Under the pieces are notes generated by a model. That model worked only from the letters and a program-made list of their open reading frames with translations. It made no database searches and was not told the DNA's origin. A DNA stretch of 64,000 bases, from assembly GCF_049651205.1 (NCBI RefSeq), contig NZ_JBASBR010000012.1:1-64000 (forward strand), in the 5' to 3' direction. A program made the position numbers and the translations under genes. Shown one piece after another: positions 17,794 to 25,380 of this stretch; position 1 is the stretch's first letter, and each line of letters begins with the position of its first letter. The stretch comes from Castellaniella sp049651205. GTDB taxonomy: Bacteria > Pseudomonadota > Gammaproteobacteria > Burkholderiales > Burkholderiaceae_B.

Positions 17794-18726
17794 ATGAACA
17801 ACCGGATTACCCTTCGCCACCTGGAAGCCTTTCGTGCCGTGATGCTGAATAAAACGGTTACCAGCGCAGCCACGGCCATGCATGTCTCCCAGCCTGTGGT
17901 CACGCGCCTGGTGGCCGATTTTGAACAGCGCACCGGCATCCCCCTGTTCGAGCGCCAGCGCGGCCGGCTGCATCCCACGCCCGAAGCCCGGCTGCTCTAC
18001 GAAGAAGTCAAACGCTCACTGGCTGGGGTGGCGCGCATCACCGATGCCGCGGCTGAGATCCGCACCCTGCAGCGCGGCAGCCTGCGTATTGCTGCTGCGC
18101 CCTCTCTGGCCCTGGATTTTTTACCTGCGGTCATTGGCCGCTTTCTAAAGCATCACCCACATGCGCGGATCCAGCTTTTATTGCTCAGCTCACCCAATGT
18201 GATGGAGCGCGTGCGCGACGGCCAATCCGATATCGGCCTGGTGATCTTGTCCCTGCAACTGCAGTCCAGCCACTGCCAGATGCTGATGTCGACACGCATG
18301 GTGTGCGTCATCCCCAAGGGCCACCGCCTGCAGGGCCAATCATCCATCGCACCTCAAGATCTGCACGGCGAGCGCTTTGTGTCTTACTCCCATATGCTCG
18401 ATACCCGCAGCATGGTGGACACCATTTTTGCCACCCATGGGATACACCGCATCCTGGATGTGGAAACTCAAAATTCGTACGCCATGCTGCGTCTGGTTGA
18501 AGCCGGCGCCGGCGTGGCCATCCTGGATGCGCTCACTGCCTCCAGCCACCAACACGAAGACAAAGTGTGCTTTATCCCTTTCGAAGCCAGTGTGCCCATG
18601 AACTTCTCCCTGATGACAGCACCAGATCAAACCCCGGGCGCCTTGCAACGGCCATTCATCGAGTTCATGCGCCAGGAAATGGATCGCTATATTCCGCCAG
18701 AGCTGGTGATCACCCGGGGCAACTAG
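17794..18726 (+). CDS. LysR-family transcriptional regulator
   Basis: 310-residue regulator with an N-terminal winged helix-turn-helix (TLRHLEAFRAVMLNKTVTSA at about residues 6-25, then SQPVVTRLVADFEQRTGIPL) and a periplasmic-binding-fold effector domain. Its sequence style resembles OccR/NocR, regulators of opine catabolism. I chose ATG 17794 (MNNRITLRHL) because the upstream 24 codons have no family resemblance. It faces the transporter/oxidase operon and is its likely regulator. Inducer unknown. Confidence 0.88.
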   Translation: MNNRITLRHLEAFRAVMLNKTVTSAATAMHVSQPVVTRLVADFEQRTGIPLFERQRGRLHPTPEARLLYEEVKRSLAGVARITDAAAEIRTLQRGSLRIAAAPSLALDFLPAVIGRFLKHHPHARIQLLLLSSPNVMERVRDGQSDIGLVILSLQLQSSHCQMLMSTRMVCVIPKGHRLQGQSSIAPQDLHGERFVSYSHMLDTRSMVDTIFATHGIHRILDVETQNSYAMLRLVEAGAGVAILDALTASSHQHEDKVCFIPFEASVPMNFSLMTAPDQTPGALQRPFIEFMRQEMDRYIPPELVITRGN

Positions 18727-18916
18727 CAGGCACAACCTGTGTTGCCTGCCTGTACGAGCTCTGGGTAGCCCGCTTACACACGCACTGCCTACCTGTAAGA
18801 GTATCCAGGCACAACAAGACGTTTTAAATTTCCCCGGCAACCACATCGGGGTATTATTCAAACGTCAATGATCCCGCCAGGTGCATCCCGTGCCGGCATG
18901 TTCTGGAGTCTTAACC

Positions 18917-19246
18917 ATGAGTGGCGAATACATCCTGAAAACCAGCGGCGAGAAGTTCATGTTCAATCTGCGTGCCGGCAATCATCAGGTTATCCTGACC
19001 AGCCAACGCTATGTCTCCAAGGCAGCCGCCCTGGGCGGCATCGAGTCTGTACGCAAAAATGCAGCGTCCGACGCGCGGTTTGCACGCTTAACCGCCAAAG
19101 ACGGCTCGCACTACTTTCATTTGTCGGCCACCAACGGTGAAACCATTGGCAGCAGCGAGATGTACACCACGGCCGCAGCACGCGATAAAGGGATTGCATC
19201 GGTGCAAGCCAACGGGCCCACGGGCGTGGTGCGCGACGACACCTAG
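18917..19246 (+). CDS. YegP-like DUF1508 double-repeat protein
   Basis: 109-residue protein made of two copies of the DUF1508 fold: the first about residues 8-45 (FMFNLRAGNHQVILTSQRY, ending SVRKNA), the second about 58-98 (YFHLSATNGETIGSSEMY, ending SVQANG). YegP relatives are small, often stress- or stationary-phase proteins of unknown activity. ATG 18917 follows a GGAGTC ribosome binding site at 18905; an upstream frame to 18881 has none. It is a single gene with a short GC stem (19259-19279) after it. Confidence 0.85.
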   Translation: MSGEYILKTSGEKFMFNLRAGNHQVILTSQRYVSKAAALGGIESVRKNAASDARFARLTAKDGSHYFHLSATNGETIGSSEMYTTAAARDKGIASVQANGPTGVVRDDT

Positions 19247-19258
19247 CCACACGGGCAA

Positions 19259-19279
19259 GCCGCAGCCCCATGCTGCGGC
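19259..19279 (+). terminator. GC stem-loop after the YegP-like gene
   Basis: GCCGCAG (19259-19265) pairs with CTGCGGC (19273-19279). It follows the stop by 12 bases but is not followed by a T-run, so termination is only possible, not certain. Confidence 0.35.
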
Positions 19280-19352
19280 GCCCACTCACCATATCGGGTG
19301 ACACCGCACAGCAACGTCACTTGGTCACGGCAATATCCTCTGCTGCCAGCTG

Positions 19353-20336
19353 CTAGCGCGGCTGGCGAATCTGCCTTGAAAAAACTTCTGCCGGGCCCGC
19401 CTGGGCCGCACGCGCAGTGATGTCTGCTTGCCGGCGCAACACATCCAATGGCCGGGTGTTATCCAGGCCGTGATGCCGGTACAGATACTGGGGCAAATAG
19501 CCGGACAAAATCAAACGGATATCCATGGGCAGGCCAGGCACAATGGGCCGCACCATGTCGTACACCAAGGTGGTGCAATTGGCTGTCAGCGTATTGTAAA
19601 AACGAGGGGTTTGCGCCAGACGATTGGCGCTTTTCACATACGCCAGAAACAGCTGGCGCACGGCGGTAGGCGGCATCTGCACGGGATATAAAAACACCTG
19701 CTCGCCACGCGGGCCGGCACGCACGTACAGGATGTCGCGCTCTTCGGCCGCCACGATGCTGCGCTCGAACTGCTTGAAAAACCCACCTGCGGCAGAGTAG
19801 GCCTCGTCACGCTCTTTGCGGATTTCTACTGAAAAAACCAGATGACGGCCATCGGCAAAACCAAAGGACACCAGCGTGTGGGCGATGGCAGGCCCCATCC
19901 AGTACGACAACGCCATATCCACTGACAAAAGCGTCTCCAGGTCGTAGCGGGCATCCTGCCAGCGCACGGTGTAATCGGTGTCGCTGCGCCAGTCGAAGTT
20001 GCGTATATTGCGTAGCGTCACCACCTGGCCATCAATCTGGCCTTGCAAAGACCGCGCCACATCATCAGCCCAAAGGCGCTGATTGGACGGGCGCAGGCTA
20101 AACCACCATAGCAGCATCAGAATACCCGCCGCTATCCAGGCCCAGCGGGCCAGGTGCAACCAAGCCCATGGCAACCAGATGGACGCAATCGCCATGCCGC
20201 CCAGCACAAGCCACAAGACCATCCACAGCAGCCGACCAACAAACCCGCCCGGCGCCTGAAACCGCAACGCGCCCATACCCCAGGCCAGGACCAGCAGCAA
20301 GATGGCAGACAACATGAGGTGGGTGATGAGGGTCAT
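19353..20336 (-). CDS. DUF4105 membrane protein
   Basis: 327-residue protein. Three hydrophobic segments fill the first ~85 residues (LMLSAILLLVLAWGMGAL; WMVLWLVLGGMAIASIWL; WIAAGILMLLWWFSL), followed by a soluble DUF4105 domain with NFDWRSDTDYTVRW, HTLVSFGFADGRHLVFSVEI and YNTLTANCTTLVYDMV, the last holding the conserved Asn-Cys pair of this papain-like fold family. Its activity is unknown; relatives are suspected membrane-associated peptidases. It is transcribed away from the ebo-like operon and shares a 283-base divergent control region with it. Confidence 0.85.
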   Translation of the reverse strand: MTLITHLMLSAILLLVLAWGMGALRFQAPGGFVGRLLWMVLWLVLGGMAIASIWLPWAWLHLARWAWIAAGILMLLWWFSLRPSNQRLWADDVARSLQGQIDGQVVTLRNIRNFDWRSDTDYTVRWQDARYDLETLLSVDMALSYWMGPAIAHTLVSFGFADGRHLVFSVEIRKERDEAYSAAGGFFKQFERSIVAAEERDILYVRAGPRGEQVFLYPVQMPPTAVRQLFLAYVKSANRLAQTPRFYNTLTANCTTLVYDMVRPIVPGLPMDIRLILSGYLPQYLYRHHGLDNTRPLDVLRRQADITARAAQAGPAEVFSRQIRQPR

Positions 20337-20477
20337 GGGAGAGATAAGGCTAGCACCAGTGCCATTCTACAAAGCAAACCCCACCCACTGAGGCCCGCCA
20401 TACGGAATGGCTGGCCACCGCCATCCAGCCCCAACGACGCAGACGGCAATCTGCCACATTTTTACATTCACGCCGAT

Positions 20478-20506
20478 TTGACAAAACGCACCAAATACAC
20501 TCTATT
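20478..20506 (+). promoter_or_regulatory. Candidate sigma-70 promoter of the ebo-like operon
   Basis: A perfect TTGACA (20478-20483) is followed after 17 bases by TCTATT (20501-20506), four of six matches to TATAAT. It lies 114 bases before the first gene of the operon. The surrounding 283-base gap contains no gene; it is AT-richer than its neighbourhood. Confidence 0.45.
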
Positions 20507-20619
20507 GCATCCTTTAAGCTTATAACATCTGTTAATTTTACCCATTTCGCAGGCATTGTCTTTCATCCAGAAAAGCTCATTTCATGTTAAAAGCTACGGG
20601 TTTTTACTAGGGGCTTGTC

Positions 20620-21876
20620 ATGGGTGGAATCCAGCTTAGTTACAGTACATTTGGCCTGACCAACCTTGATTTTCTGGATGCCCTGGATGCGGTGGATCGC
20701 GCTGGTTACGATGGCGTCGAGATCTCTTTTCATCGCCGGCAGTTCAACCCGTTCAATATCGACGACGCTTATCTGGCGCTAGTGCGTCAGCGCCTGGATA
20801 GCCTGCGCGTGGTGCCTGCCTGCGTGGCCACGGCCTCGCACTTTTTTTCGCCTTCGCGCCCGCACGAGCCCTCGCTGATGGCACTCGAGCCCGCCGGGCG
20901 CAAGCGCCGCATTGATCTGGTGCGGCGCGGCATCCACGTGGCGCGTCAGCTGGGGGTGCCGCTGGTTACCTTTGGCAGCGGCTTTATCCGCGACGAGCAC
21001 GTCGCCAATCGGGGGATCAACCCCGGCGAATTGCTGGTGGACTCCATCCGCGAATGCCTGCGCGAAATCCACGACGATGAAGACATCACCCTGCTGATCG
21101 AGCCCGAGCCCGGCATGTACATCGAAACCTTGGCACAGGGGCAAGCGCTGCTGGACGCTGTGGGCTCGCCCAAGTTTCGGTTGCACGTGGATCTTTGCCA
21201 CGCGTATTGCTCCGAGCCCGACTACATCAGCGCACTGGCGCAGGCAGCGCCCCATGCGCGTTACCTGCACATCTCGGATGCCCGCGAAGGCTACAACCTG
21301 AAGATCATGCAGGATGCAGGCGATCTTGCGATTGATCTGGATTTTGCCAATGTACTGGTGCATTTTCCGGATACTGCCGATTATCTGCTGCTGGATCGCG
21401 CGCGCCCGACATACTTTTGCGATGCCCCTGTGACGCCTGCCCGCCAAGCGCGCATCGATGCACTGCTGGCCCGCGCCCAGGTGTGCACACCTTTGACGGT
21501 GCTTGATTACGCCGGCCTGTATGCGGGGGCTTCGCCGCTGGATGATGAGATCTTCACTTACCTGATCTCCGTGCCCGGCCTTAGCTACGATGTGCTGGAG
21601 CGTGCCAAACCGGTGATTGCCTATTTGCGTGGCGCACAGCACCCTCCCCTGGTGGATCAAATGGTGGCCAATACGCTCACCGGCATCGTGCATTTTCACG
21701 AGATTCCGGGCGAAGGCACCCTGGATTTTGCGGCAAGCTTCAAGGCGCTGACGGACCATGGGTTCTCGGGCTACGGCTCGGTCGAGCTCTATCACCATGT
21801 TGAATCCTGGGAGAAAGCACTCACTGACAGCCACCAGCACCTATCCCGCTTTACGACAGCATCCCAAGCAGCCTAG
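20620..21876 (+). CDS. TIM-barrel sugar-phosphate isomerase/epimerase-like protein (EboE-like)
   Basis: 418-residue protein of the xylose-isomerase-like TIM-barrel superfamily. Metal-binding positions are visible: Glu in LLIEPEPGMYIE, Asp/His in HVDLCHAYC, His in RYLHISDARE and Glu near the end in SVELYHH. The last barrel elements (HFHEIPGEGTLDF) are split from HISDARE by about 120 extra residues (about 225-345), making the protein clearly longer than ordinary members (about 280). Together with a dehydroquinate-synthase-like and a UbiA-like gene downstream it matches EboE of ebo/edb clusters. A TAGGGG-type ribosome binding site precedes the ATG. Substrate unknown. Confidence 0.82.
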   Translation: MGGIQLSYSTFGLTNLDFLDALDAVDRAGYDGVEISFHRRQFNPFNIDDAYLALVRQRLDSLRVVPACVATASHFFSPSRPHEPSLMALEPAGRKRRIDLVRRGIHVARQLGVPLVTFGSGFIRDEHVANRGINPGELLVDSIRECLREIHDDEDITLLIEPEPGMYIETLAQGQALLDAVGSPKFRLHVDLCHAYCSEPDYISALAQAAPHARYLHISDAREGYNLKIMQDAGDLAIDLDFANVLVHFPDTADYLLLDRARPTYFCDAPVTPARQARIDALLARAQVCTPLTVLDYAGLYAGASPLDDEIFTYLISVPGLSYDVLERAKPVIAYLRGAQHPPLVDQMVANTLTGIVHFHEIPGEGTLDFAASFKALTDHGFSGYGSVELYHHVESWEKALTDSHQHLSRFTTASQAA

Positions 21877-21890
21877 TAGAGCACGCGCCC

Positions 21891-22373
21891 ATGACTAATT
21901 TAAAATCCCTGGGCTGGCCCCCGGATCTGATTGGAGAACTGGATCATCGCCGCCTGAAGGCACCCAGCGTCAAACTGCGCTCCGCGCAGCGCGGCCCCAG
22001 CGGGGCAACCGTGTTCTGCGTGGACCTGCGTGTGCGACACCCCAACGCCGATGCCTATCTGACATCCACCGAGCTGCACTCGCTGGAGCATTTTCTTCTG
22101 GAAGGTCTGCAGCGCCTGATGCCCAAGCACTTTGTCTCGATCGGCATCATGGGCTGCCGCACCGGCTTTTATCTCGTGTTTCTAAACGAGGGGCGCGCGC
22201 AAACACTGTGCACCACGCTACAACGCATATTTGAAGACATGCAGCACGCCCAGGCAGTGCCTTATGCCAGCATCGAACAGTGCGGTCATTATCAAGACCA
22301 CAGCCTCAGCGCAGCGCAGGCCGTGGCACGCGAGATCCTGGCGCGCCGCACCGATTGGCTGGACGCCGCATGA
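21891..22373 (+). CDS. LuxS-family S-ribosylhomocysteine lyase-like protein
   Basis: 160-residue protein of the LuxS metalloenzyme family. Known LuxS cleaves S-ribosylhomocysteine to homocysteine and the AI-2 precursor DPD. Active-site features are intact: metal ligands His63 and His67 with catalytic Glu66 (HSLEH), catalytic Cys89 in MGCRTGFY, and third metal ligand Cys131 in QCGHYQDHSL. Early DHRRLKAPSVKL matches the N-terminal substrate region. It lies 14 bases after the TIM-barrel gene and its stop overlaps the next start (ATGA). Most betaproteobacteria recycle S-adenosylhomocysteine by SahH, so a LuxS member inside a prenyl/cyclase operon may have a changed substrate. That is inference. 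Confidence 0.85.
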   Translation: MTNLKSLGWPPDLIGELDHRRLKAPSVKLRSAQRGPSGATVFCVDLRVRHPNADAYLTSTELHSLEHFLLEGLQRLMPKHFVSIGIMGCRTGFYLVFLNEGRAQTLCTTLQRIFEDMQHAQAVPYASIEQCGHYQDHSLSAAQAVAREILARRTDWLDAA

Positions 22374-23518
22374 GCCCGGCAACCAAGCGCTGGCAGGTGC
22401 GCACGCAGCGTCCAGTCTCCTACGACGTCATCAAGGCACCAGGATTATTTCAGCCGGACAACCGCTGTCTGCTGACACTGGGGCGCCACGAAGGCGGGCG
22501 CCGCTTTGTGGTGGTGGACGCCAATGTGGCCCGTTTGCATGGTGACACTATCCGCGCCTGGTTCACGCGCCATGAAATTGACGCGCACATCGAGGTCATC
22601 CACGGCGGCGAAGCGCACAAAACCCTGGACGTCTATCAGCACCTGCTGTGTGCACTGGACCGCTTCCCCATCCATCGGCGTGACGAGCCGCTGATTGCGA
22701 TTGGCGGCGGGGTGCTGACCGATGTGGTGGGCTTTGTGGCAGCCAGCTATCGCCGGGGCGTGCCGCACATCAAGGTGCCCACGACCCTGATGGGCCAAAT
22801 CGATGCAGCGCTGGGCATCAAGGCGGGGATCAACTTTAACGGCAACAAGAACCGCCTGGGCAGCTTCGAGCCGCCTCTGGCGGTGTTTCTCGATTCATCA
22901 TTCTTGGCCAGCCTGCCGCGACGTCATCTGCTGAACGGCGTATGCGAGATTATCAAGCTGGCGATTATTGGCGATGCCGCACTGTTCGACCGGCTGGAAG
23001 CCGACGGCGCCGACGGCATCGACACGCATTTCACCAATGCGCCAGGCGCCGCAATTCTGGATCACGCCGTTGGCAGCATGCTGGCCGAGCTCACCCCTAA
23101 TCTCTATGAGGACGAGCTTGCGCGCAAGGTGGATTTTGGCCATACCTTCAGTTACGGCCTGGAAACCCGCCACCCGCATCGCCTGTTGCATGGCGAAGCC
23201 GTGCTGCTGGACATCCTTGTGTCGGTGCTGATTGCCCAAAAGCGCGGCCTTTTGTCTGCACACGAAACCACCCGCATTTTTGCCCTGATCCATCTGCTGG
23301 GCATCGAACCAGACCTGGAGGTGCTTGACGGCACGGTGATGTGGAAATCCCTGCTGGATCGCATTGAACACCGCAATGGCCAGCAACGGGTGCCCATGCC
23401 GGCAGGCCTGGGCCAGTGCACTTTTATCAATGATATTACCCGCCAAGAACTTGACGCGGTGCTGCCTGCGCTGCACAACCGGATGAAAGAAAACCATGAA
23501 TCAGCCCTCGAACGTTGA
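22370..23518 (+). CDS. 3-dehydroquinate synthase-like sugar-phosphate cyclase (EboD-like)
   Basis: 382-residue NAD- and metal-dependent cyclase of the AroB/2-epi-5-epi-valiolone synthase superfamily. Motifs: HGGEAHKTLD (NAD region), IGGGVLTDVVGFVAASYRRG, KVPTTLMGQIDAALGIKAGI, then NKNRLGSFEPP; metal ligands are expected at Glu of GVCEIIKL and His of DFGHTFSYG and LLHGEAVLLD. The DAALGIKAGIN box differs from AroB (usually SSVGGKTGIN) and resembles sedoheptulose-7-phosphate cyclases, so shikimate synthesis is unlikely to be its task. The ATG at 22370 overlaps the luxS-like stop (ATGA); a longer frame from 22280 lies wholly inside that gene. Confidence 0.85.
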   Translation: MSPATKRWQVRTQRPVSYDVIKAPGLFQPDNRCLLTLGRHEGGRRFVVVDANVARLHGDTIRAWFTRHEIDAHIEVIHGGEAHKTLDVYQHLLCALDRFPIHRRDEPLIAIGGGVLTDVVGFVAASYRRGVPHIKVPTTLMGQIDAALGIKAGINFNGNKNRLGSFEPPLAVFLDSSFLASLPRRHLLNGVCEIIKLAIIGDAALFDRLEADGADGIDTHFTNAPGAAILDHAVGSMLAELTPNLYEDELARKVDFGHTFSYGLETRHPHRLLHGEAVLLDILVSVLIAQKRGLLSAHETTRIFALIHLLGIEPDLEVLDGTVMWKSLLDRIEHRNGQQRVPMPAGLGQCTFINDITRQELDAVLPALHNRMKENHESALER

Positions 23519-24206
23519 CCGCCAGGAAATCGACAAATTTGATCGTGTGGCCCAGCTGTGGTGGGATCCGGACGGCAAGATGGGCATGTTGCACGTGATC
23601 AACCCGTTGCGCAGCACCTTTGTATCCGACCAGGCCGCCATGCAGCAGGCACGTGCCGTGGATGTGGGCTGCGGGGGTGGGATCCTGACCGAGGCCCTGG
23701 CCAAGGCGGGCGCCACTGTGGTGGGGATTGACCAATCACAGCTGACGCTTGATATCGCACGCCAGCACGCCGGCCAAAACGGCCTGGCAATCGATTACCG
23801 CCTGCAAACCGTCGAGCAGCTGGCCGAGCAGGAAGCCGGCACATACGATGTGGTGACCTGCATGGAAATGCTGGAGCACGTGCCCGACCCCGCCGCCGTG
23901 GTGGATGCCTGCGCGCGCCTGTTGAAACCCGGCGGCCACGCCTTTTTTTCCACCATCAACCGCAATTTCAAGGCCTTTCTGTTCGCCATCGTGGGCGGTG
24001 AATACGTCTTGCGGATCTTGCCACGCGGCACACACGACTACAAAAAATTGATTCGCCCCGATGAGTTGCGCCACTGGACAGCCGACAGCGGGCTCGAATT
24101 CATCCGCATCGCCAGCCTGATGTACAACCCCCTTACCCGAAACTTTCGCGTTGCCCCAGGCCGCGAAGACGTCAATTACATGGCCAGCTTCGTCAAAAAG
24201 GGGTGA
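23496..24206 (+). CDS. ubiG: UbiG-family O-methyltransferase (polyprenyl-phenol/quinol type)
   Basis: 236-residue SAM-dependent methyltransferase. UbiG hallmarks are present: DKFDRVAQLWWDPDGKMG, INPLR, SAM loop DVGCGGGILTEALAKAG, VTCMEMLEHVPDP, and THDYKKLIRPDEL. UbiG methylates two hydroxyls of ubiquinone precursors at the inner membrane. Whether this copy is the only UbiG of the cell or a paralogue devoted to the operon cannot be told. It overlaps the cyclase end by 23 bases. Its pairing with a UbiA-type prenyltransferase suggests that a polyprenylated ring is the operon's product or substrate. Confidence 0.85.
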   Translation: MNQPSNVDRQEIDKFDRVAQLWWDPDGKMGMLHVINPLRSTFVSDQAAMQQARAVDVGCGGGILTEALAKAGATVVGIDQSQLTLDIARQHAGQNGLAIDYRLQTVEQLAEQEAGTYDVVTCMEMLEHVPDPAAVVDACARLLKPGGHAFFSTINRNFKAFLFAIVGGEYVLRILPRGTHDYKKLIRPDELRHWTADSGLEFIRIASLMYNPLTRNFRVAPGREDVNYMASFVKKG

Positions 24207-24211
24207 GATCC

Positions 24212-25120
24212 ATGGAAAAATTTTTGGCGCTTTCGCGATCCACCCATGGCGTGCTGGATATCGCCATCACAGGCTTTGCCGCGCTGCTGTGGCTAGGTGC
24301 CTTCCCGACATGGCCTGTGCTGATTGTGGCGCTGATCACCGCGCTGGCCGGCTACACCGCCCTGTACGCACTCAATGACCTGATCGGGGTGAAAGTAGAC
24401 CGGGAGAAATTTGCCGGCACCGGCCTCAAACCTGGCTACTCGGTAGAGGCCTCCGATCTGCGTTATCCCATTGCCCAGGGCAAGCTCAGCCTGCGCAGCG
24501 GCATCCTCTGGTTTGCCGGCTGGTATCTGGTGGCCCTGCTGGGGGCCTGGTGGCTGAACCCCTGGCTGGTGGCCGTGGTGCTGGCCGCACCGGTTCTGGA
24601 GACTGCCTATTGCCTGCTGCTTAAGGTGACCTATTGGCGCGCCCTGGTGAGCGGCCTGGTCAAATCACTGGGGCCCATCGCCGCAGTGCTGGTGGTGGTG
24701 CCCCTGCCCTCTCCTGCCTGGCTGGCCTTGATGGTGGCCTGGCTGGTGATGTGGGAAATCGGCGGGCAAAACATCCCCGCCGACTGGAACGACGTTGAAG
24801 AAGACCGCCGCGTAGGTGCACGCACCATTCCGGTGGTTTTCGGCCCACGCGTGGCCGGCAGCCTGGTGATGCTTACCCTGCTGGCCACTGTGGCTCTAAG
24901 CGTGTACCTGCCGATCATGTCGCCCCTGGCGCTGGGCCTGCCCTACCAGGTGGCCACGTGCGCTGCCGGCTTCTTTTTGCTGTTGCTGCCCGGCTGGCGC
25001 CTGTTTCGATCGCAAGACGGGCGGCTTGCCGCACGATTGTTTGATCGCGCCAGCCTGTACCCGCTGGCAATGCTGGTGATTATTTTGGTGTTTGTGTTGT
25101 ACACAGCACTTCAACCGTAA
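24212..25120 (+). CDS. UbiA-family prenyltransferase (EboC-like)
   Basis: 302-residue integral membrane prenyltransferase with about eight to nine hydrophobic segments. Both Mg2+-diphosphate binding motifs are there: ALNDLIGVKVDREKFAGTG (first Asp-rich motif, about residues 54-70) and NIPADWNDVEEDRRVGARTI (second, about 190-210). UbiA enzymes join a prenyl chain to an aromatic or cyclic acceptor. I start at ATG 24212 because AAGGGGTGAG lies just upstream; a GTG nine bases earlier overlaps the ubiG stop. It is the last gene of the operon; the annotation matches EboC of ebo/edb clusters. Confidence 0.85.
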   Translation: MEKFLALSRSTHGVLDIAITGFAALLWLGAFPTWPVLIVALITALAGYTALYALNDLIGVKVDREKFAGTGLKPGYSVEASDLRYPIAQGKLSLRSGILWFAGWYLVALLGAWWLNPWLVAVVLAAPVLETAYCLLLKVTYWRALVSGLVKSLGPIAAVLVVVPLPSPAWLALMVAWLVMWEIGGQNIPADWNDVEEDRRVGARTIPVVFGPRVAGSLVMLTLLATVALSVYLPIMSPLALGLPYQVATCAAGFFLLLLPGWRLFRSQDGRLAARLFDRASLYPLAMLVIILVFVLYTALQP

Positions 25121-25380
25121 CGTGCGACAACTCATGCATGGGTGCAGGATGATCACCAACCACACCTTGCGCTCATTACGCTGGTGATCGATGCCAAGGA
25201 AGATGGGATTGTGGCCCAAGGCCGGGAGGCTGTTCGCTGTCAACAGATACCCAAAACGGCGAGCTTGACCCTTGTGTGCTGAAAATCTCCCGGGACATGC
25301 CTGGGTACCCGCAAGGTACGGTATAAGGGAGTCACTCACCATTCTACTGAACCCTGCTGCCGCACAGGCGGGAATACGCC
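25121..25380. other. Intergenic gap at border of accessory region
   Basis: 260 bases without a gene. TACCCAAAACG at 25248-25258 recurs at 26763-26773 with related flanks (CAG before, CTTG after), so the RhuM-Fic unit is bracketed by a short imperfect direct repeat. An incomplete frame reading LITLVIDAKEDGIVAQGREA around 25180-25240 may be a relic; no family was recognised. Confidence 0.4.

Noticed and set aside
9284..18726. Hydrogen cyanide synthesis by the HcnABC-like genes
   Set aside because: The gene order matches a wider family of opine/proline dehydrogenases, and the linked transporter, LysR and RidA point to catabolism.
22280..22369. Thirty extra N-terminal codons for the cyclase
   Set aside because: They lie inside the LuxS-like gene, have no similarity to cyclases, and the ATGA overlap at 22370 is the natural start.
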